Assembly: GCA_964391865.1 (NCBI GenBank)
Contig: CAYMNQ010000001.1
Coordinates: forward strand, 372,001-436,000
DNA: 64,000 nt
Direction of reading: 5' to 3'
Origin: DASZQL01 sp964391865
GTDB taxonomy: Bacteria > Planctomycetota > Phycisphaerae > Phycisphaerales > UBA1924
Shown here: positions 28,308-36,952 of the stretch, one piece after another
How positions within the stretch are numbered: position 1 is the stretch's first letter
How the letters are laid out: the number at the start of each line of letters is the position of its first letter
Program-made: the position numbers and the translations under genes
The notes under the pieces: model-generated
Database searches by the model: none
Seen by the model: only the letters and a program-made list of their open reading frames with translations
What the model was told of the DNA's origin: nothing

Positions 28308-29786
28308 TCACTGCCGTTCGGGGCTCGCGGCGCGCTGGGCTTCGTCGAGGATCGCGTTCGCCGCCGCCGCGGTGGGCGCCTCGGCGATGAATCGCACGAT
28401 CGGCTCGGTGTTGCTCGCGCGGACGTGCAGCCAGGCGCGCCCGCCCGCCGGCCCGGGTGCATCGAAATCGGCGCGCAGCCCGTCCTGCTCATCAAGTGTC
28501 GCGCCGCGCGGTGCATACAGCGCACGCACCGCGCGGACTGCCTGCTGCGCTAGGCCGGGGCGAGTCTCGAGCTTTCGCTTCTCGATCGCGTAGCTGGGCA
28601 CGCTCGCGGCGAGCTCGCTCAAACCCTTCCCGCTGCGCGTCATCAGCGCGAGGACCAGCGCCATCGCGCCGAGGCTGTCGCGGATCGGCACGATCCGGGG
28701 CCAGATCACCCCGCCGTTGCCCTCCCCGCCGAGGACGGCGTGCTCGCGGATCATGCCGTCGACGACGTTCGCTTCCCCCACCGCCGTGCGGACGACGCGC
28801 GCGCCGAACATCGCTGCGACATCGTCGATCATGCGGCTCGTTGAGAGATTCGCCGCCAGCACAACGCGCGAGGCATCGGCGGGACGCATCGCTGAAAGCA
28901 GGCTGAGCGCCGCGAGCACGAGTGTGTATTCCTCGCCGATGTACACGCCGCGCTCGTCGATGAGCGCCAGCCGGTCGGCGTCGGGGTCCTGTGCGAAACC
29001 GACCACAGCGCCAGCATGCCGGGTCTCGTCGCACATCGCGCGGAGATTCTCGGCGGTCGGCTCGGGCGGGTGCGGGAAGACACCGCTCGTGTCCGCGTTC
29101 AGGTGCGTGAGCCGACAACCGAGCGCGTCGAGCAGCAACCGACCGCCGATACGTCCCGATGCGTTGACAGAGTTCAGTACGACGGGGAACTGGCGAGCGC
29201 GAACACCCTCCAGCGGCACGAGTTCGGCCACCGCGGCGAGAACTCGGTCGACATGGAGCTTCGCGCTGGCTGGGTCTTCCGTGATGCCCCGTGCGGCATC
29301 AGGCGCGATCGGCTGGGCGGCGTCGAACGCCACACTCCCCGCCCCTGCCCCCGAGAGAGCGGTAGTGCTCGCGCGAAACCGCGCGATGATCGCGTTCGCG
29401 TTCGCCGAGTTCGGAGCGGTCCCTTCACCGGTGATGATCTTGATCCCGTTCCACTGCGCGGGGTTATGGCTCGCGGTGATCTGGAGCCCCGCGTCGGCGC
29501 GGTGGTGCAGCACCATCACGCCGCACGTCGGCGTGGTCGCCACATCGATATCAATTACCCGGCACCCGGCGGCGAGCAGCGCTGCGATCGCGTGCCGCTT
29601 GATCGGCTCGCCGCCGGCACGCCCATCGCGCGAAACGACGATCGCCGCTTCCGTGACGGCTCGTTCGTGTCGAACCCAGTCAACCGCAGCGGCGACATAC
29701 CGCGACACCACATCGGGCGTCAGGCTTTCACCGACAATGCCGCGGCAGCCGCTGACCGAAAGCATGAGGGGCGCGGGGTCGTTCAT
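28308..29786 (-). CDS. glmM: Phosphoglucosamine/phosphomannomutase family enzyme
   Basis: The ~492-residue protein has all four alpha-D-phosphohexomutase signatures: the phosphoserine loop TASHNP, the metal loop DPDADR, the sugar-binding loop GGEGNGGV and the phosphate-binding RASNTEP. The GGEGNGGV loop is the type seen in archaeal GlmM rather than the GEQSGH of E. coli GlmM, so substrate preference (glucosamine, mannose or glucose phosphate) is open. ATG 29786 gives the expected N-terminus; the frame extends upstream to 29903 without homology. Confidence 0.87.
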   Translation of the reverse strand: MNDPAPLMLSVSGCRGIVGESLTPDVVSRYVAAAVDWVRHERAVTEAAIVVSRDGRAGGEPIKRHAIAALLAAGCRVIDIDVATTPTCGVMVLHHRADAGLQITASHNPAQWNGIKIITGEGTAPNSANANAIIARFRASTTALSGAGAGSVAFDAAQPIAPDAARGITEDPASAKLHVDRVLAAVAELVPLEGVRARQFPVVLNSVNASGRIGGRLLLDALGCRLTHLNADTSGVFPHPPEPTAENLRAMCDETRHAGAVVGFAQDPDADRLALIDERGVYIGEEYTLVLAALSLLSAMRPADASRVVLAANLSTSRMIDDVAAMFGARVVRTAVGEANVVDGMIREHAVLGGEGNGGVIWPRIVPIRDSLGAMALVLALMTRSGKGLSELAASVPSYAIEKRKLETRPGLAQQAVRAVRALYAPRGATLDEQDGLRADFDAPGPAGGRAWLHVRASNTEPIVRFIAEAPTAAAANAILDEAQRAASPERQ

Positions 29787-29984
29787 CGTGACTGATGATA
29801 GCGACGGCGCGGACGCTCTTGACCGCATCGGCATCGGGCACGCGCGACGGGACGAAACCCGCAAAGCCTGCTGAACGCGCCGATCAGCCGGCAACACGGC
29901 CATGACTACGATACGCAGCGAGGATGCCGCCGCGCGATTCCTCGAACCTGAGCCCCCGCGAGCTGCAGCGCGAATTCACCGAAC

Positions 29985-30008
29985 ACAACACCCACCAGCG
30001 GGTGTTGT
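29985..30008 (-). terminator. Hairpin between divergently placed minus-strand genes
   Basis: ACAACACCC pairs perfectly with GGGTGTTGT over a six-base loop, about 70 bases past the stop of the 30078-30884 gene. There is no long T-run, so termination is inferred from position. Confidence 0.45.
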
Positions 30009-30077
30009 CGACGGCGTGGGGATCTGCAGAACGATCACGCTGCCGACGTTCTCGCGCGATCGGGCGCTCAAGGATCA

Positions 30078-30884
30078 CTAGTTCGCTGACCGCGAAGTGT
30101 CGGGGGGCGTCGAGGGCGTGGCGTCTTTCTCTGGCATTGAAGGAGCAAGCTCGCCGAGCGTGCCGACGCGCGATCGGCGGTCGATGGACGGGACGGCGAG
30201 CGGCTCGGCGGCGATCGCGCCGCTGCTCGGCGGTGCCGCGACGATGCGGATCTCGGCTTGGGAATCGCGCATGACGCCGACAAATTCGCGCAGCCGGGCG
30301 TGCTCGGCGTCGAGGATCATGGTGACGGCGCAGCCCGTCCCCTCGCCGGTGAGAATGACCCGCGCTGGCTGCTCCGCCGCATGGAGTTTGGCGGCGCTCC
30401 ATCGGATGCCGCGGGTGTAGGGCGTCACGTCGCGGAGCGCCTCATCGGTCGAGATCGCCACAGCGAGTTGCGGGATCGGGATCGGCGGGAATTGCCGCTC
30501 GATGGCGGCGAGGCGCTCCGCGCCGGCGGGGATCGGCGTGCTGAAGTACGTTCTTGGCTCGCGCACGCTTGTCGCGCGGAGTTCATCGCCCGCGGCCCAG
30601 ACCGTGAGATCGCCCAATCGAAGCACGAAATCGCCGCCCGGTGTGGTGCGGAGGCGCGCATCGGTGGTGCGCGCGGGTGCGCCCGGCTGCTTGACGGTGA
30701 TGCGCAGGTCGTGCTCGATGGCTTCGCTCGTGTACGCGAGACGCAGGTCTCGGAGCGCCACGGCGGGATCGAGCTTGATGTCGCGCAGCACCGGCTCCGG
30801 CTCGATGGGCGCCGGCTGACGAGCGCCAACGGCGGCGGGCACGACGACGCTGAGCAGCGGCAGCAGAAGAACGAATCGCGGCAT
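30078..30884 (-). CDS. Secreted protein of unknown function
   Basis: The 268-residue product has a signal peptide (MPRFVLLLPLLSVVVPAAVG). Its middle looks like repeated beta strands (LRLAYTSEAIEHDLRITV, GDFVLRLGDLTVWAAGDEL), and the layout recalls LolA/LppX-type lipoprotein-carrier folds, but no diagnostic motif is visible. It starts nine bases after folK ends on the same strand, so the two are probably co-transcribed. The C-terminus is Pro/Ser-rich. Confidence 0.65.
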   Translation of the reverse strand: MPRFVLLLPLLSVVVPAAVGARQPAPIEPEPVLRDIKLDPAVALRDLRLAYTSEAIEHDLRITVKQPGAPARTTDARLRTTPGGDFVLRLGDLTVWAAGDELRATSVREPRTYFSTPIPAGAERLAAIERQFPPIPIPQLAVAISTDEALRDVTPYTRGIRWSAAKLHAAEQPARVILTGEGTGCAVTMILDAEHARLREFVGVMRDSQAEIRIVAAPPSSGAIAAEPLAVPSIDRRSRVGTLGELAPSMPEKDATPSTPPDTSRSAN

Positions 30885-30893
30885 GGCGACATC

Positions 30894-31391
30894 CTAGCCG
30901 CCGCGTGCGCGGAGCGCGGCGAGCAGTTCGGTAATCGACATGCCGAGCGCCGGGTGGCGTGCGCCCGGCGCGATCGCGGCGAGCGGTTCGAGGACGAACA
31001 ACCGCTCGTGCATCGAGGGGTGCGGGACCGTCAGGCCCGGTTCGGTGATTACCGCGTCGGCGTACAGCAGCAGGTCGAGATCGAGCGGGCGCGGGCCCCA
31101 GCGCTGCTCGCGCGAGCGGTCGCGCCCCGCACTGCGTTCGATGTCGAGGAGCGCGCCCAGCAGATCACGCGGGGCAAGCGTGGTCGAGAGTTTCGCGGCG
31201 GCGTTCAGATAGTCGGGCTGCTGCGGGTCGCCCGTGTTGAATGTGACGGCCTTGCTCTCGATGAACGGCGAGACTTGGCCCAGCGTGGTGCCGCCGAGCC
31301 GGCGCAGCGCATCGATCGCGCCGAACAAGTTCGCTCGGCGATCGCCCAGGTTGGAACCGAGAGCAACAAAGGCGGTGACAGAATGCGGCAC
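30894..31391 (-). CDS. folK: 2-amino-4-hydroxy-6-hydroxymethyldihydropteridine pyrophosphokinase
   Basis: The 165-residue protein has the HPPK signatures ALGSNLGDR, RWGPRPLDLDLLLY and VPHPSMHERLFVLEPL. It transfers pyrophosphate from ATP to the pterin in folate synthesis. It covers the full family length from ATG 31391. The unknown secreted protein gene follows directly; the pairing has no obvious metabolic meaning. Confidence 0.95.
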   Translation of the reverse strand: MPHSVTAFVALGSNLGDRRANLFGAIDALRRLGGTTLGQVSPFIESKAVTFNTGDPQQPDYLNAAAKLSTTLAPRDLLGALLDIERSAGRDRSREQRWGPRPLDLDLLLYADAVITEPGLTVPHPSMHERLFVLEPLAAIAPGARHPALGMSITELLAALRARGG

Positions 31392-31551
31392 GGATACGTT
31401 CTCAGCAGTGCGCGGGAGTGATCGGAGTGGAACAGATGTCTCTAATTCCCCGGCGACACTTGCGACGTAGCGAAGGACGAATCAATCTAGCGGAGCCGTT
31501 CACTGTATGCCAAGTCGAGTCATGCTGCATCGCGAAGCCGTTGGCACCGAC

Positions 31552-32490
31552 CTATTCGACCGGCTCGAACTCCTTCGTGCGGTGTTGGAGCTGGGCCTTC
31601 AGGCGCGCGAGGATCGAGCTGTGCATCTGGCTGACGCGCGATTCCGAGAGATCAAGGGTTGTGCCGATCTCTTTCATCGTCATCTCCTCGTAGTAATAGA
31701 GGACGACGATGAGGCGCTCGGCGCGGCTGAGCCCCTTGGTCATGAGTTCCTTGAGGTCGCGTCGCTGGATCTCGCCCAGCGGGTTCGACTGGCGGCCGTC
31801 CTCGATGACGTCGATCTCGCGGACTTCGCGGCTGCCGTCGGACTGGTAGCAGCGCCGGTTGAGGCTGGTGATGTTCACCGCCGAGCCGTCGCGCATGATC
31901 TTCTTGAGTTCCTCATCATCCGCGCCGAGGCGGGCGCAGATCTCGGCCTCGGTGGGCGTGCGGCCGAGTTCCATTTCGAGTTTCATGCGCGCGTTGTTCA
32001 CCTTCGCGCTGCGGTGACGAACGAGCCTGGGCACCCAGTCCATCGAGCGGAGTTCGTCGAGGATCGCGCCGCGGATGCGCGGGGCGCAGAACGTTTCGAA
32101 CTTCACGCCGCGGGTCAGATCGAACGCGTTGATCGCTTCCATCAGGCCGAACTGCCCGACGGACATCAGATCGTCGAGGTCGACTTCATCGGGGAGCCGC
32201 GTGTAGATGCGCTCGGCGTTGTAGCGCACGAGGTGGAGGTACTTCTCGGTGAGGAAGTTACGCATGCCCTCCGAGGGGTCCTTCTTGTAAATCTCCCATA
32301 CCTTTGGCATGGGCATCGCGTCGAGCCAGGCGCGGAGAGCCTGTTTGTCAGAGTCGGGCGGGCGCTGCGACTTGGTGTTCGCGCGAGAGCCGGCTTTCGT
32401 GCTGGTTTTGCTGCTCTTGGCGGCGGAGGTCGATTTCGAGGGTGTGCTCGAACGAGCCCGCGCGCTGTCGCGCATCGTCGTGGATGCCAT
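31552..32490 (-). CDS. fliA: Flagellar-type RNA polymerase sigma factor (FliA/WhiG)
   Basis: The 312-residue sigma-70 family factor has region 2 (HLVRYNAERIY, DLMSVGQFGLMEAI, KFETFCAPRIRGAILDELRS), region 3, and region 4 (LIVVLYYYEEMTMKEIGTTLDLSESRVSQ). The pattern matches sigma-28, which transcribes late flagellar genes. A Ser/Lys/Thr-rich stretch of about 45 residues precedes region 1.2 and is longer than usual. ATG 32490 has AAGGAG upstream. It lies downstream of flhF and flhG. Confidence 0.93.
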   Translation of the reverse strand: MASTTMRDSARARSSTPSKSTSAAKSSKTSTKAGSRANTKSQRPPDSDKQALRAWLDAMPMPKVWEIYKKDPSEGMRNFLTEKYLHLVRYNAERIYTRLPDEVDLDDLMSVGQFGLMEAINAFDLTRGVKFETFCAPRIRGAILDELRSMDWVPRLVRHRSAKVNNARMKLEMELGRTPTEAEICARLGADDEELKKIMRDGSAVNITSLNRRCYQSDGSREVREIDVIEDGRQSNPLGEIQRRDLKELMTKGLSRAERLIVVLYYYEEMTMKEIGTTLDLSESRVSQMHSSILARLKAQLQHRTKEFEPVE

Positions 32491-32617
32491 GTGGTCCGCT
32501 CCTTGACCGATCGATGAAGTCAGATGTTCGATCCAGCGGCCGAGTCCTTGGCCGCGTCGGCAGTATACATGTCACTTTCGCGTATCACCAGAGGAAAATC
32601 GCTCACACTTGAATTTT

Positions 32618-32914
32618 TCACGATGCGGGAGTTCCGGACCCGCCGGTTCCGGCGAGCGCGTCATCGGTGTGGTTGATCCGTGAGATGCGTGCCTCGCGGT
32701 CGTCGCGGTGCAGCGTAAGTTGCTCGCGCAGCGCGATGCCGGCGGCGTGCGCCGCCATGAGCCCGAGAAAATGACACGCGAACATCGCTCCGAGCGCGCC
32801 GGTCAGGATGTCATCGGCGGGACGGTCGGCGGCGAGCCCGGAGATCAGCGCGATCGCAAACGCCGCGAGGGCGAAGCATCCGGCGACCGCTCGGATCGGT
32901 AGTCCGCTGTGCAC
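32618..32914 (-). CDS. Small two-helix membrane protein in the flhFG-fliA group
   Basis: The 98-residue product from GTG 32914 has two hydrophobic helices (VAGCFALAAFAIALISGLA and about LTGALGAMFACHFLGLMAA) and a polar tail with HRDDREARISRI. No family is recognised. Its position between flhG and fliA on the same strand suggests a flagellar connection, but only by context. Confidence 0.6.
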   Translation of the reverse strand: MHSGLPIRAVAGCFALAAFAIALISGLAADRPADDILTGALGAMFACHFLGLMAAHAAGIALREQLTLHRDDREARISRINHTDDALAGTGGSGTPAS

Positions 32915-33046
32915 TCAGTCGTCCCTCGACCCTAAGAAGCCACGACGCGAAACGAACACGACAGACCCGCCCAGAGTCGTATCGGCGAAGAGTGCGCTTG
33001 AATTTCAGCTTTCGCGCGATTCTTTCGCACGAACGCGTTGCCCAGA

Positions 33047-34105
33047 TCATCCGCGCGGGCGCATAAAGCGCAGAAGTCGCGCGATCGGACCGGATTGAAC
33101 TCTTGCCTCTGCGTCGGCGAGCTTCAACGACCGCATCAAATGCCCTGACAAGCTTCGAACATCTCGCGATGCTGGTGACGAACGATCGAATTCAAAGAAC
33201 GGCGTGCGGCGGCGAACCGCTTCGCGCACGGAATCATCAAAGGTCACGAATCCCGCGAGCGGCACGTCAATTCCCAGAAATCTCTGGGCGGTCGACGCGA
33301 TGCGGCGGTGGACTTCCTTCGCTTCGGCGGCGTGTTCCGCCTGATTCACGACGAGCATGAAGGGCCAGGTCGCGGGGTTCATCTCGGGGTGGCGCTGCAC
33401 GGCGCACTTCATCAGCGCGTACGCATCAGTGATCGAGGTGGGTTCGGGGGTGACGACGATCAACGCAGCGTCGGCGGCGGCGAGGAACGAGAGTACCGCG
33501 GGGCCGACTCCGGCGCCGCAGTCGATGAGGATCGCGTCGGATTGTGATTCGAGAGGCCCGAGCGCTGCGATCAATCGCGCGTGCTCGGCGTCGTTCATGG
33601 CGGCGAAGCGCGCGATGCCCGAAGCGCCGGGGATCAGCGTGAATCCGGGCGGGATCGTGATCGCGATGTCGGCGAGCGACTTGCGCCCGTCGAGCACTTG
33701 CCCGAAGTGCCCCGGCGCGGACGACACGCCGCAGAGCACATCGGCGTTGGCCAACCCGAGGTCGCCATCGAGGAGCGCGGTGCGGCAGCCGAGTCGCGAG
33801 AACGAGGCGGCGAGACTGACGCAGAGATTCGTCTTGCCTACGCCACCCTTGCCGCTGGCGACGGCGATGGTCTTGGCGCGCGGGATGAGGGGGATGAGCG
33901 CGTCGCGCGATGTGTCGTTGGTTGGTGCGCCGAGCGGGGCACGCTCCGAGCCGCCGCCGGATCGTGCCCCGGCACCCGGGAGCATCTGATCAGATAAAGC
34001 GGTGTTTTCTGGGTTTTTCGCTTGTTCCGCTGCCGCGTGGGCGAGGAGCGACCGCAGGCGGGACGCCTGATCGGTCGAGACCGCGCTTGGGGCGGCGCGG
34101 GTCAC
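33047..34105 (-). CDS. flhG: MinD-like ATPase FlhG (YlxH)
   Basis: The 352-residue protein has the deviant Walker A SGKGGVGKTN, a LDGDLGLANADVLCG segment and LIDCGAGVG, as in FlhG. It works with FlhF to set flagellar number and place. The start overlaps the flhF stop by four bases (ATGA). The first ~75 residues are a low-complexity extension. The C-terminus is basic. Confidence 0.92.
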   Translation of the reverse strand: MTRAAPSAVSTDQASRLRSLLAHAAAEQAKNPENTALSDQMLPGAGARSGGGSERAPLGAPTNDTSRDALIPLIPRAKTIAVASGKGGVGKTNLCVSLAASFSRLGCRTALLDGDLGLANADVLCGVSSAPGHFGQVLDGRKSLADIAITIPPGFTLIPGASGIARFAAMNDAEHARLIAALGPLESQSDAILIDCGAGVGPAVLSFLAAADAALIVVTPEPTSITDAYALMKCAVQRHPEMNPATWPFMLVVNQAEHAAEAKEVHRRIASTAQRFLGIDVPLAGFVTFDDSVREAVRRRTPFFEFDRSSPASRDVRSLSGHLMRSLKLADAEARVQSGPIARLLRFMRPRG

Positions 34106-35469
34106 AGGTTGTCCTCCGGGCGCGGGGCGAGGGCTGTGCGTCCGTGCATGATGAGCCGCGCGAGGCGGTCGGCGTCGCCCGGCTCGATCTGGTCGGGGAC
34201 TTCCTGCCCGGTGGTGAGGAAGCTGAGTCGCGCGTTGATGCCGCGCGCGACGTTCACGAGCACGCCGAAGTTCACCGCTTCATCGAGCTTGGTGAAGATC
34301 ACGCGGTCGGCGCCGAGGGGCATGAAGCGCGCGGCGGCGTCGCGCATCACCGATTCGCTGGCGGCGCTTGAGAGAACGAGATGAGTCTGGTGCGGTTTGG
34401 CGGCGGCGATGAGCGCGTGAAGTTCTTCGAGCTTCGCCGCGTCGGTCGGCGCTCGCCCGGCGGTGTCGATCAGGATCGCGTCAAGCCCGGCGAAGGCGGC
34501 GCAGGCGGCGGACATCTCGCTGGGCGTCATCACGACCTTCAGCGGCAGCCCGATGATCTCCGCGTACGTCCGCAGCTGATCGACGGCGGCGATGCGGAAC
34601 GTGTCGCAGGTGATGAGACCGACGCGCCGACCGTGCCGGAGCTTGTACGCGGCGGCGAGCTTGGCGATGGTGGTCGTTTTCCCCACGCCCGTCGGGCCGA
34701 CCAGCGCGATGGTCAGTGGGCGCGCATCAGCGGGCTTAGCGCTCAAAGCCGGTGCATCGGCGACGGGGATGTACGCGGCGATGCGCCGGAGCACCGCTTT
34801 CTGAACCAGCGCCGGCTGCGCGAGTTGCGCGGGTTGCAAGTCGTCGCGCACCGCGCCAACGATCTGCCCCGCGAGTTCCGAAGCGACATCGGACTCGATC
34901 AGCTTGAGGTAGTAGTCGAAGAGCGCATCGGGGATGCCGGGCGTGCGGCAGCCTTGCGATGACTGGAGCACCTGCCCGACGAGGCGCTTGATGGTCGCCA
35001 TCTCGTCGCGGAGCGAGGGGGGCGGGGCTTCGGTGGTTCCTGTTGAGGCAGCTTGCGGCGGAGCGGCGACGGGGCGCGCTGGCTGAGTGTTCGCGGGGTT
35101 CGGGATTGTCGGACTTGGCTCCGAGCGCGGTGCCGCCGGGGCTTGCGACTGTGGTGTGGGGCGCGTTTGTGATTGGGATGCAAACTGGCGTGACGAGCCC
35201 GCGCGGGAAGAAGAAGGAGGCGGAGGCTGAGGAGAGACGGGCGGGACGCCCGTCCCATTCGTTCTTGGAGAAGAAGAAGCAGAAGCAGATGTCGGCGCGG
35301 CGGCGCTCGCCGTGATTTCGGTCCAGGTCTTCGAGCGGAGCCCAAGCAAGCCGCCGGCTTTGTAGGTGCGGGTGTGCAGCACGATCGCGCCGGGGCCGAG
35401 CGCTTCGCGGACTTGGCGCAGAGCCTCCGTGACCGAAGTAGCGCGGAATGTGCGGATGGTCGTCGTCAT
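34102..35469 (-). CDS. flhF: Flagellar SRP-like GTPase FlhF
   Basis: The 455-residue protein has the FlhF N-terminal segment (RTFRATSVTEALRQVREALG, YKAGGLLGL) and the SRP-type GTPase motifs GPTGVGKTTTIAKLAA, LITCDTFRIAAVDQL, DTAGRAPTD and TKLDEA. It helps recruit and position the flagellar base. Residues about 60-150 are a Pro/Ser-rich linker into which a planctomycete-type palindrome (35236-35254, read as NGTGVPPVS) falls in frame. ATG 35469 is chosen; the open frame runs further up to 35694 with no homology. Confidence 0.93.
   Translation of the reverse strand: MTTTIRTFRATSVTEALRQVREALGPGAIVLHTRTYKAGGLLGLRSKTWTEITASAAAPTSASASSSPRTNGTGVPPVSPQPPPPSSSRAGSSRQFASQSQTRPTPQSQAPAAPRSEPSPTIPNPANTQPARPVAAPPQAASTGTTEAPPPSLRDEMATIKRLVGQVLQSSQGCRTPGIPDALFDYYLKLIESDVASELAGQIVGAVRDDLQPAQLAQPALVQKAVLRRIAAYIPVADAPALSAKPADARPLTIALVGPTGVGKTTTIAKLAAAYKLRHGRRVGLITCDTFRIAAVDQLRTYAEIIGLPLKVVMTPSEMSAACAAFAGLDAILIDTAGRAPTDAAKLEELHALIAAAKPHQTHLVLSSAASESVMRDAAARFMPLGADRVIFTKLDEAVNFGVLVNVARGINARLSFLTTGQEVPDQIEPGDADRLARLIMHGRTALAPRPEDNL
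35236..35254. repeat. Palindrome inside flhF coding sequence
   Basis: GACGGGCG-GGA-CGCCCGTC is a perfect 8-base stem with a three-base loop, read in the FlhF frame as GTGVPPV. The same peptide recurs in planctomycete proteins carrying this DNA repeat (recalled from memory). Confidence 0.7.
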
Positions 35470-35683
35470 GCTGCCGTCCGTGGCGCTGAGCGAGCGAGGC
35501 GAGGCTGGCGGCATCCTGCCGCGGTTGAGTTGAGCGGGGCTGGGGCCCGCGTGAACCAGATGTATGTCGGATCGGGGCGGCGTGCAAGTCGAACAATCGG
35601 GCGGCGATGTGCTCGCCGCGGATGGCGGTGCTCGGCGGGATGGGGCGAAGGCACCAGTCGCGGCCGCGAATACACTTGGGCCG

Positions 35684-36181
35684 ATGGGACACACGAAGCC
35701 TCAGACGGAGATCGACCGCATTGCGCTCGACGGCGCGTACGAGCAGGCGGTGAAGTCGGGGCGTGAGGGTGGGATTCCGATCGGGTCCGCGATCGTCGCG
35801 CCGGATGGGTCGGTCGTGGCGGCGGGGCACAACCAACGCGTGCAGTCGGGCGACCCGACGGCGCATGCGGAGATCGACTGCATCCGTCGCGCGGGGCGGC
35901 GGAACGATTGGGCTTCGCTCACGCTCGCGTCCACGCTCAGCCCGTGCGTGATGTGCAGCGGGACGGCGTCGCTGCACCGCGTCGGGCGCGTCGTCATCGG
36001 CGAGAACGCGACCTTTCAGGGGGCCGAATGGCTGATGCGCCTACACGGCATCGAGCTGGTGGTGGCGAACGACCCGCGCTGCGTGGTGCTCATGCACGAG
36101 TTTATTCACGCCCAGCCCGAGCTGTGGTACGAGGACATCGGCGTGTCGCTGGCGCAGGGCGCGCGGGGGATCGGCTCTTGA
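35684..36181 (+). CDS. Cytosine deaminase of the yeast (FCY1) type
   Basis: The 165-residue protein has the zinc deaminase motifs HAE and PCVMC. Its whole length resembles yeast cytosine deaminase: an EGGIPIG segment, GHNQRVQSGD, TLSPCVMCSGT, RVVIGENATFQG and a WYEDIG end. It would convert cytosine to uracil in the cytoplasm. ATG 35684 is chosen because it begins the domain. The LOG-family gene overlaps its stop (TTGA), so the two are probably coupled in nucleobase salvage. Confidence 0.85.
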   Translation: MGHTKPQTEIDRIALDGAYEQAVKSGREGGIPIGSAIVAPDGSVVAAGHNQRVQSGDPTAHAEIDCIRRAGRRNDWASLTLASTLSPCVMCSGTASLHRVGRVVIGENATFQGAEWLMRLHGIELVVANDPRCVVLMHEFIHAQPELWYEDIGVSLAQGARGIGS

Positions 36182-36819
36182 GCGGCGAACCCCCCGGTGC
36201 CATCCGCGCGGTGACCGTCTATTGCTCAGCGAGCAACCGGGTTCACGAGGCGTACCTCGCTCTCGCGCGGAGTGTTGGTGAATTGATCGCGCGGAGCGGG
36301 CGCTCAGTCGTTTCGGGCGGCGGGAAGGTCGGGCTGATGGGGGAACTCGCCATGGGCTGCCGATCGGCGGGCGGGCTCGTCACGGGGATCATCACACGCC
36401 GGCTGAAGGACGCCGAGCAGTTGGACGAGGCGAACCACGAGAATCTCGTCGTCGGCACGATGCGCGAGCGGAAAGCGCTCCTCGAATCCCGCGGCGATGC
36501 GATGCTCATCCTCCCCGGCGGGCTGGGCACGATGGAAGAATTCTTCGAGATTCTGACCGGGCGGCTGCTGGGCGAGCATGACAAGCCGATCGTGATTGTG
36601 AATCCACTTGATCCCGACGGGCGCGGACATTTCTATGACCCGCTGCTGTTGATGATCCGGCACATGGTGGAGTTGAAATTCGCCAAGCCGGGGATCTTCA
36701 CGCTGTTTGAGGTGGTGCATGACGAGCCGGCGGCGATCGCGGCGCTCGATCGGCTCGAGCACGAAGGATCGCGCGGGCCGGTGGATCGGTCGCACCTGAT
36801 TCCGAGCACGCCGATGTAA
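36178..36819 (+). CDS. LOG family nucleotide 5'-monophosphate phosphoribohydrolase
   Basis: The ~213-residue protein has the family motifs SGGGKVGLMGELA and LPGGLGTMEEFFE (the PGGxGTxxE catalytic motif). LOG proteins cleave the ribose-phosphate bond of nucleoside monophosphates, including cytokinin riboside phosphates. The start is TTG at 36178, overlapping the deaminase stop by four bases; a GTG about ten codons on is possible. Coupling with cytosine deaminase suggests base release followed by deamination (inference). Confidence 0.85.
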   Translation: MSGEPPGAIRAVTVYCSASNRVHEAYLALARSVGELIARSGRSVVSGGGKVGLMGELAMGCRSAGGLVTGIITRRLKDAEQLDEANHENLVVGTMRERKALLESRGDAMLILPGGLGTMEEFFEILTGRLLGEHDKPIVIVNPLDPDGRGHFYDPLLLMIRHMVELKFAKPGIFTLFEVVHDEPAAIAALDRLEHEGSRGPVDRSHLIPSTPM

Positions 36820-36864
36820 TTCTGGGCGAGTGCCAAGAAAAGGGCAGAATCGAGGTTGTGGAGG

Positions 36865-36929
36865 ACGAGTTGCAGAGCCAACTCGTGGCACCCGGCACAG
36901 GAACATGCTCGCCCAGTGCTGCGAGCATG
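36865..36929. repeat. Two adjacent perfect hairpins between the LOG and GspE-like genes
   Basis: ACGAGTTG-CAGAGC-CAACTCGT (36865-36886) and CATGCTCG-N10-CGAGCATG (36904-36929) are perfect 8-base stems. They sit where two converging genes end and could terminate both. The second shares GGCAT/CATGCTCG words with the repeat after ftsH. Confidence 0.6.
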
Positions 36930-36952
36930 CCATTCGCGCACATGCCAGTCGT

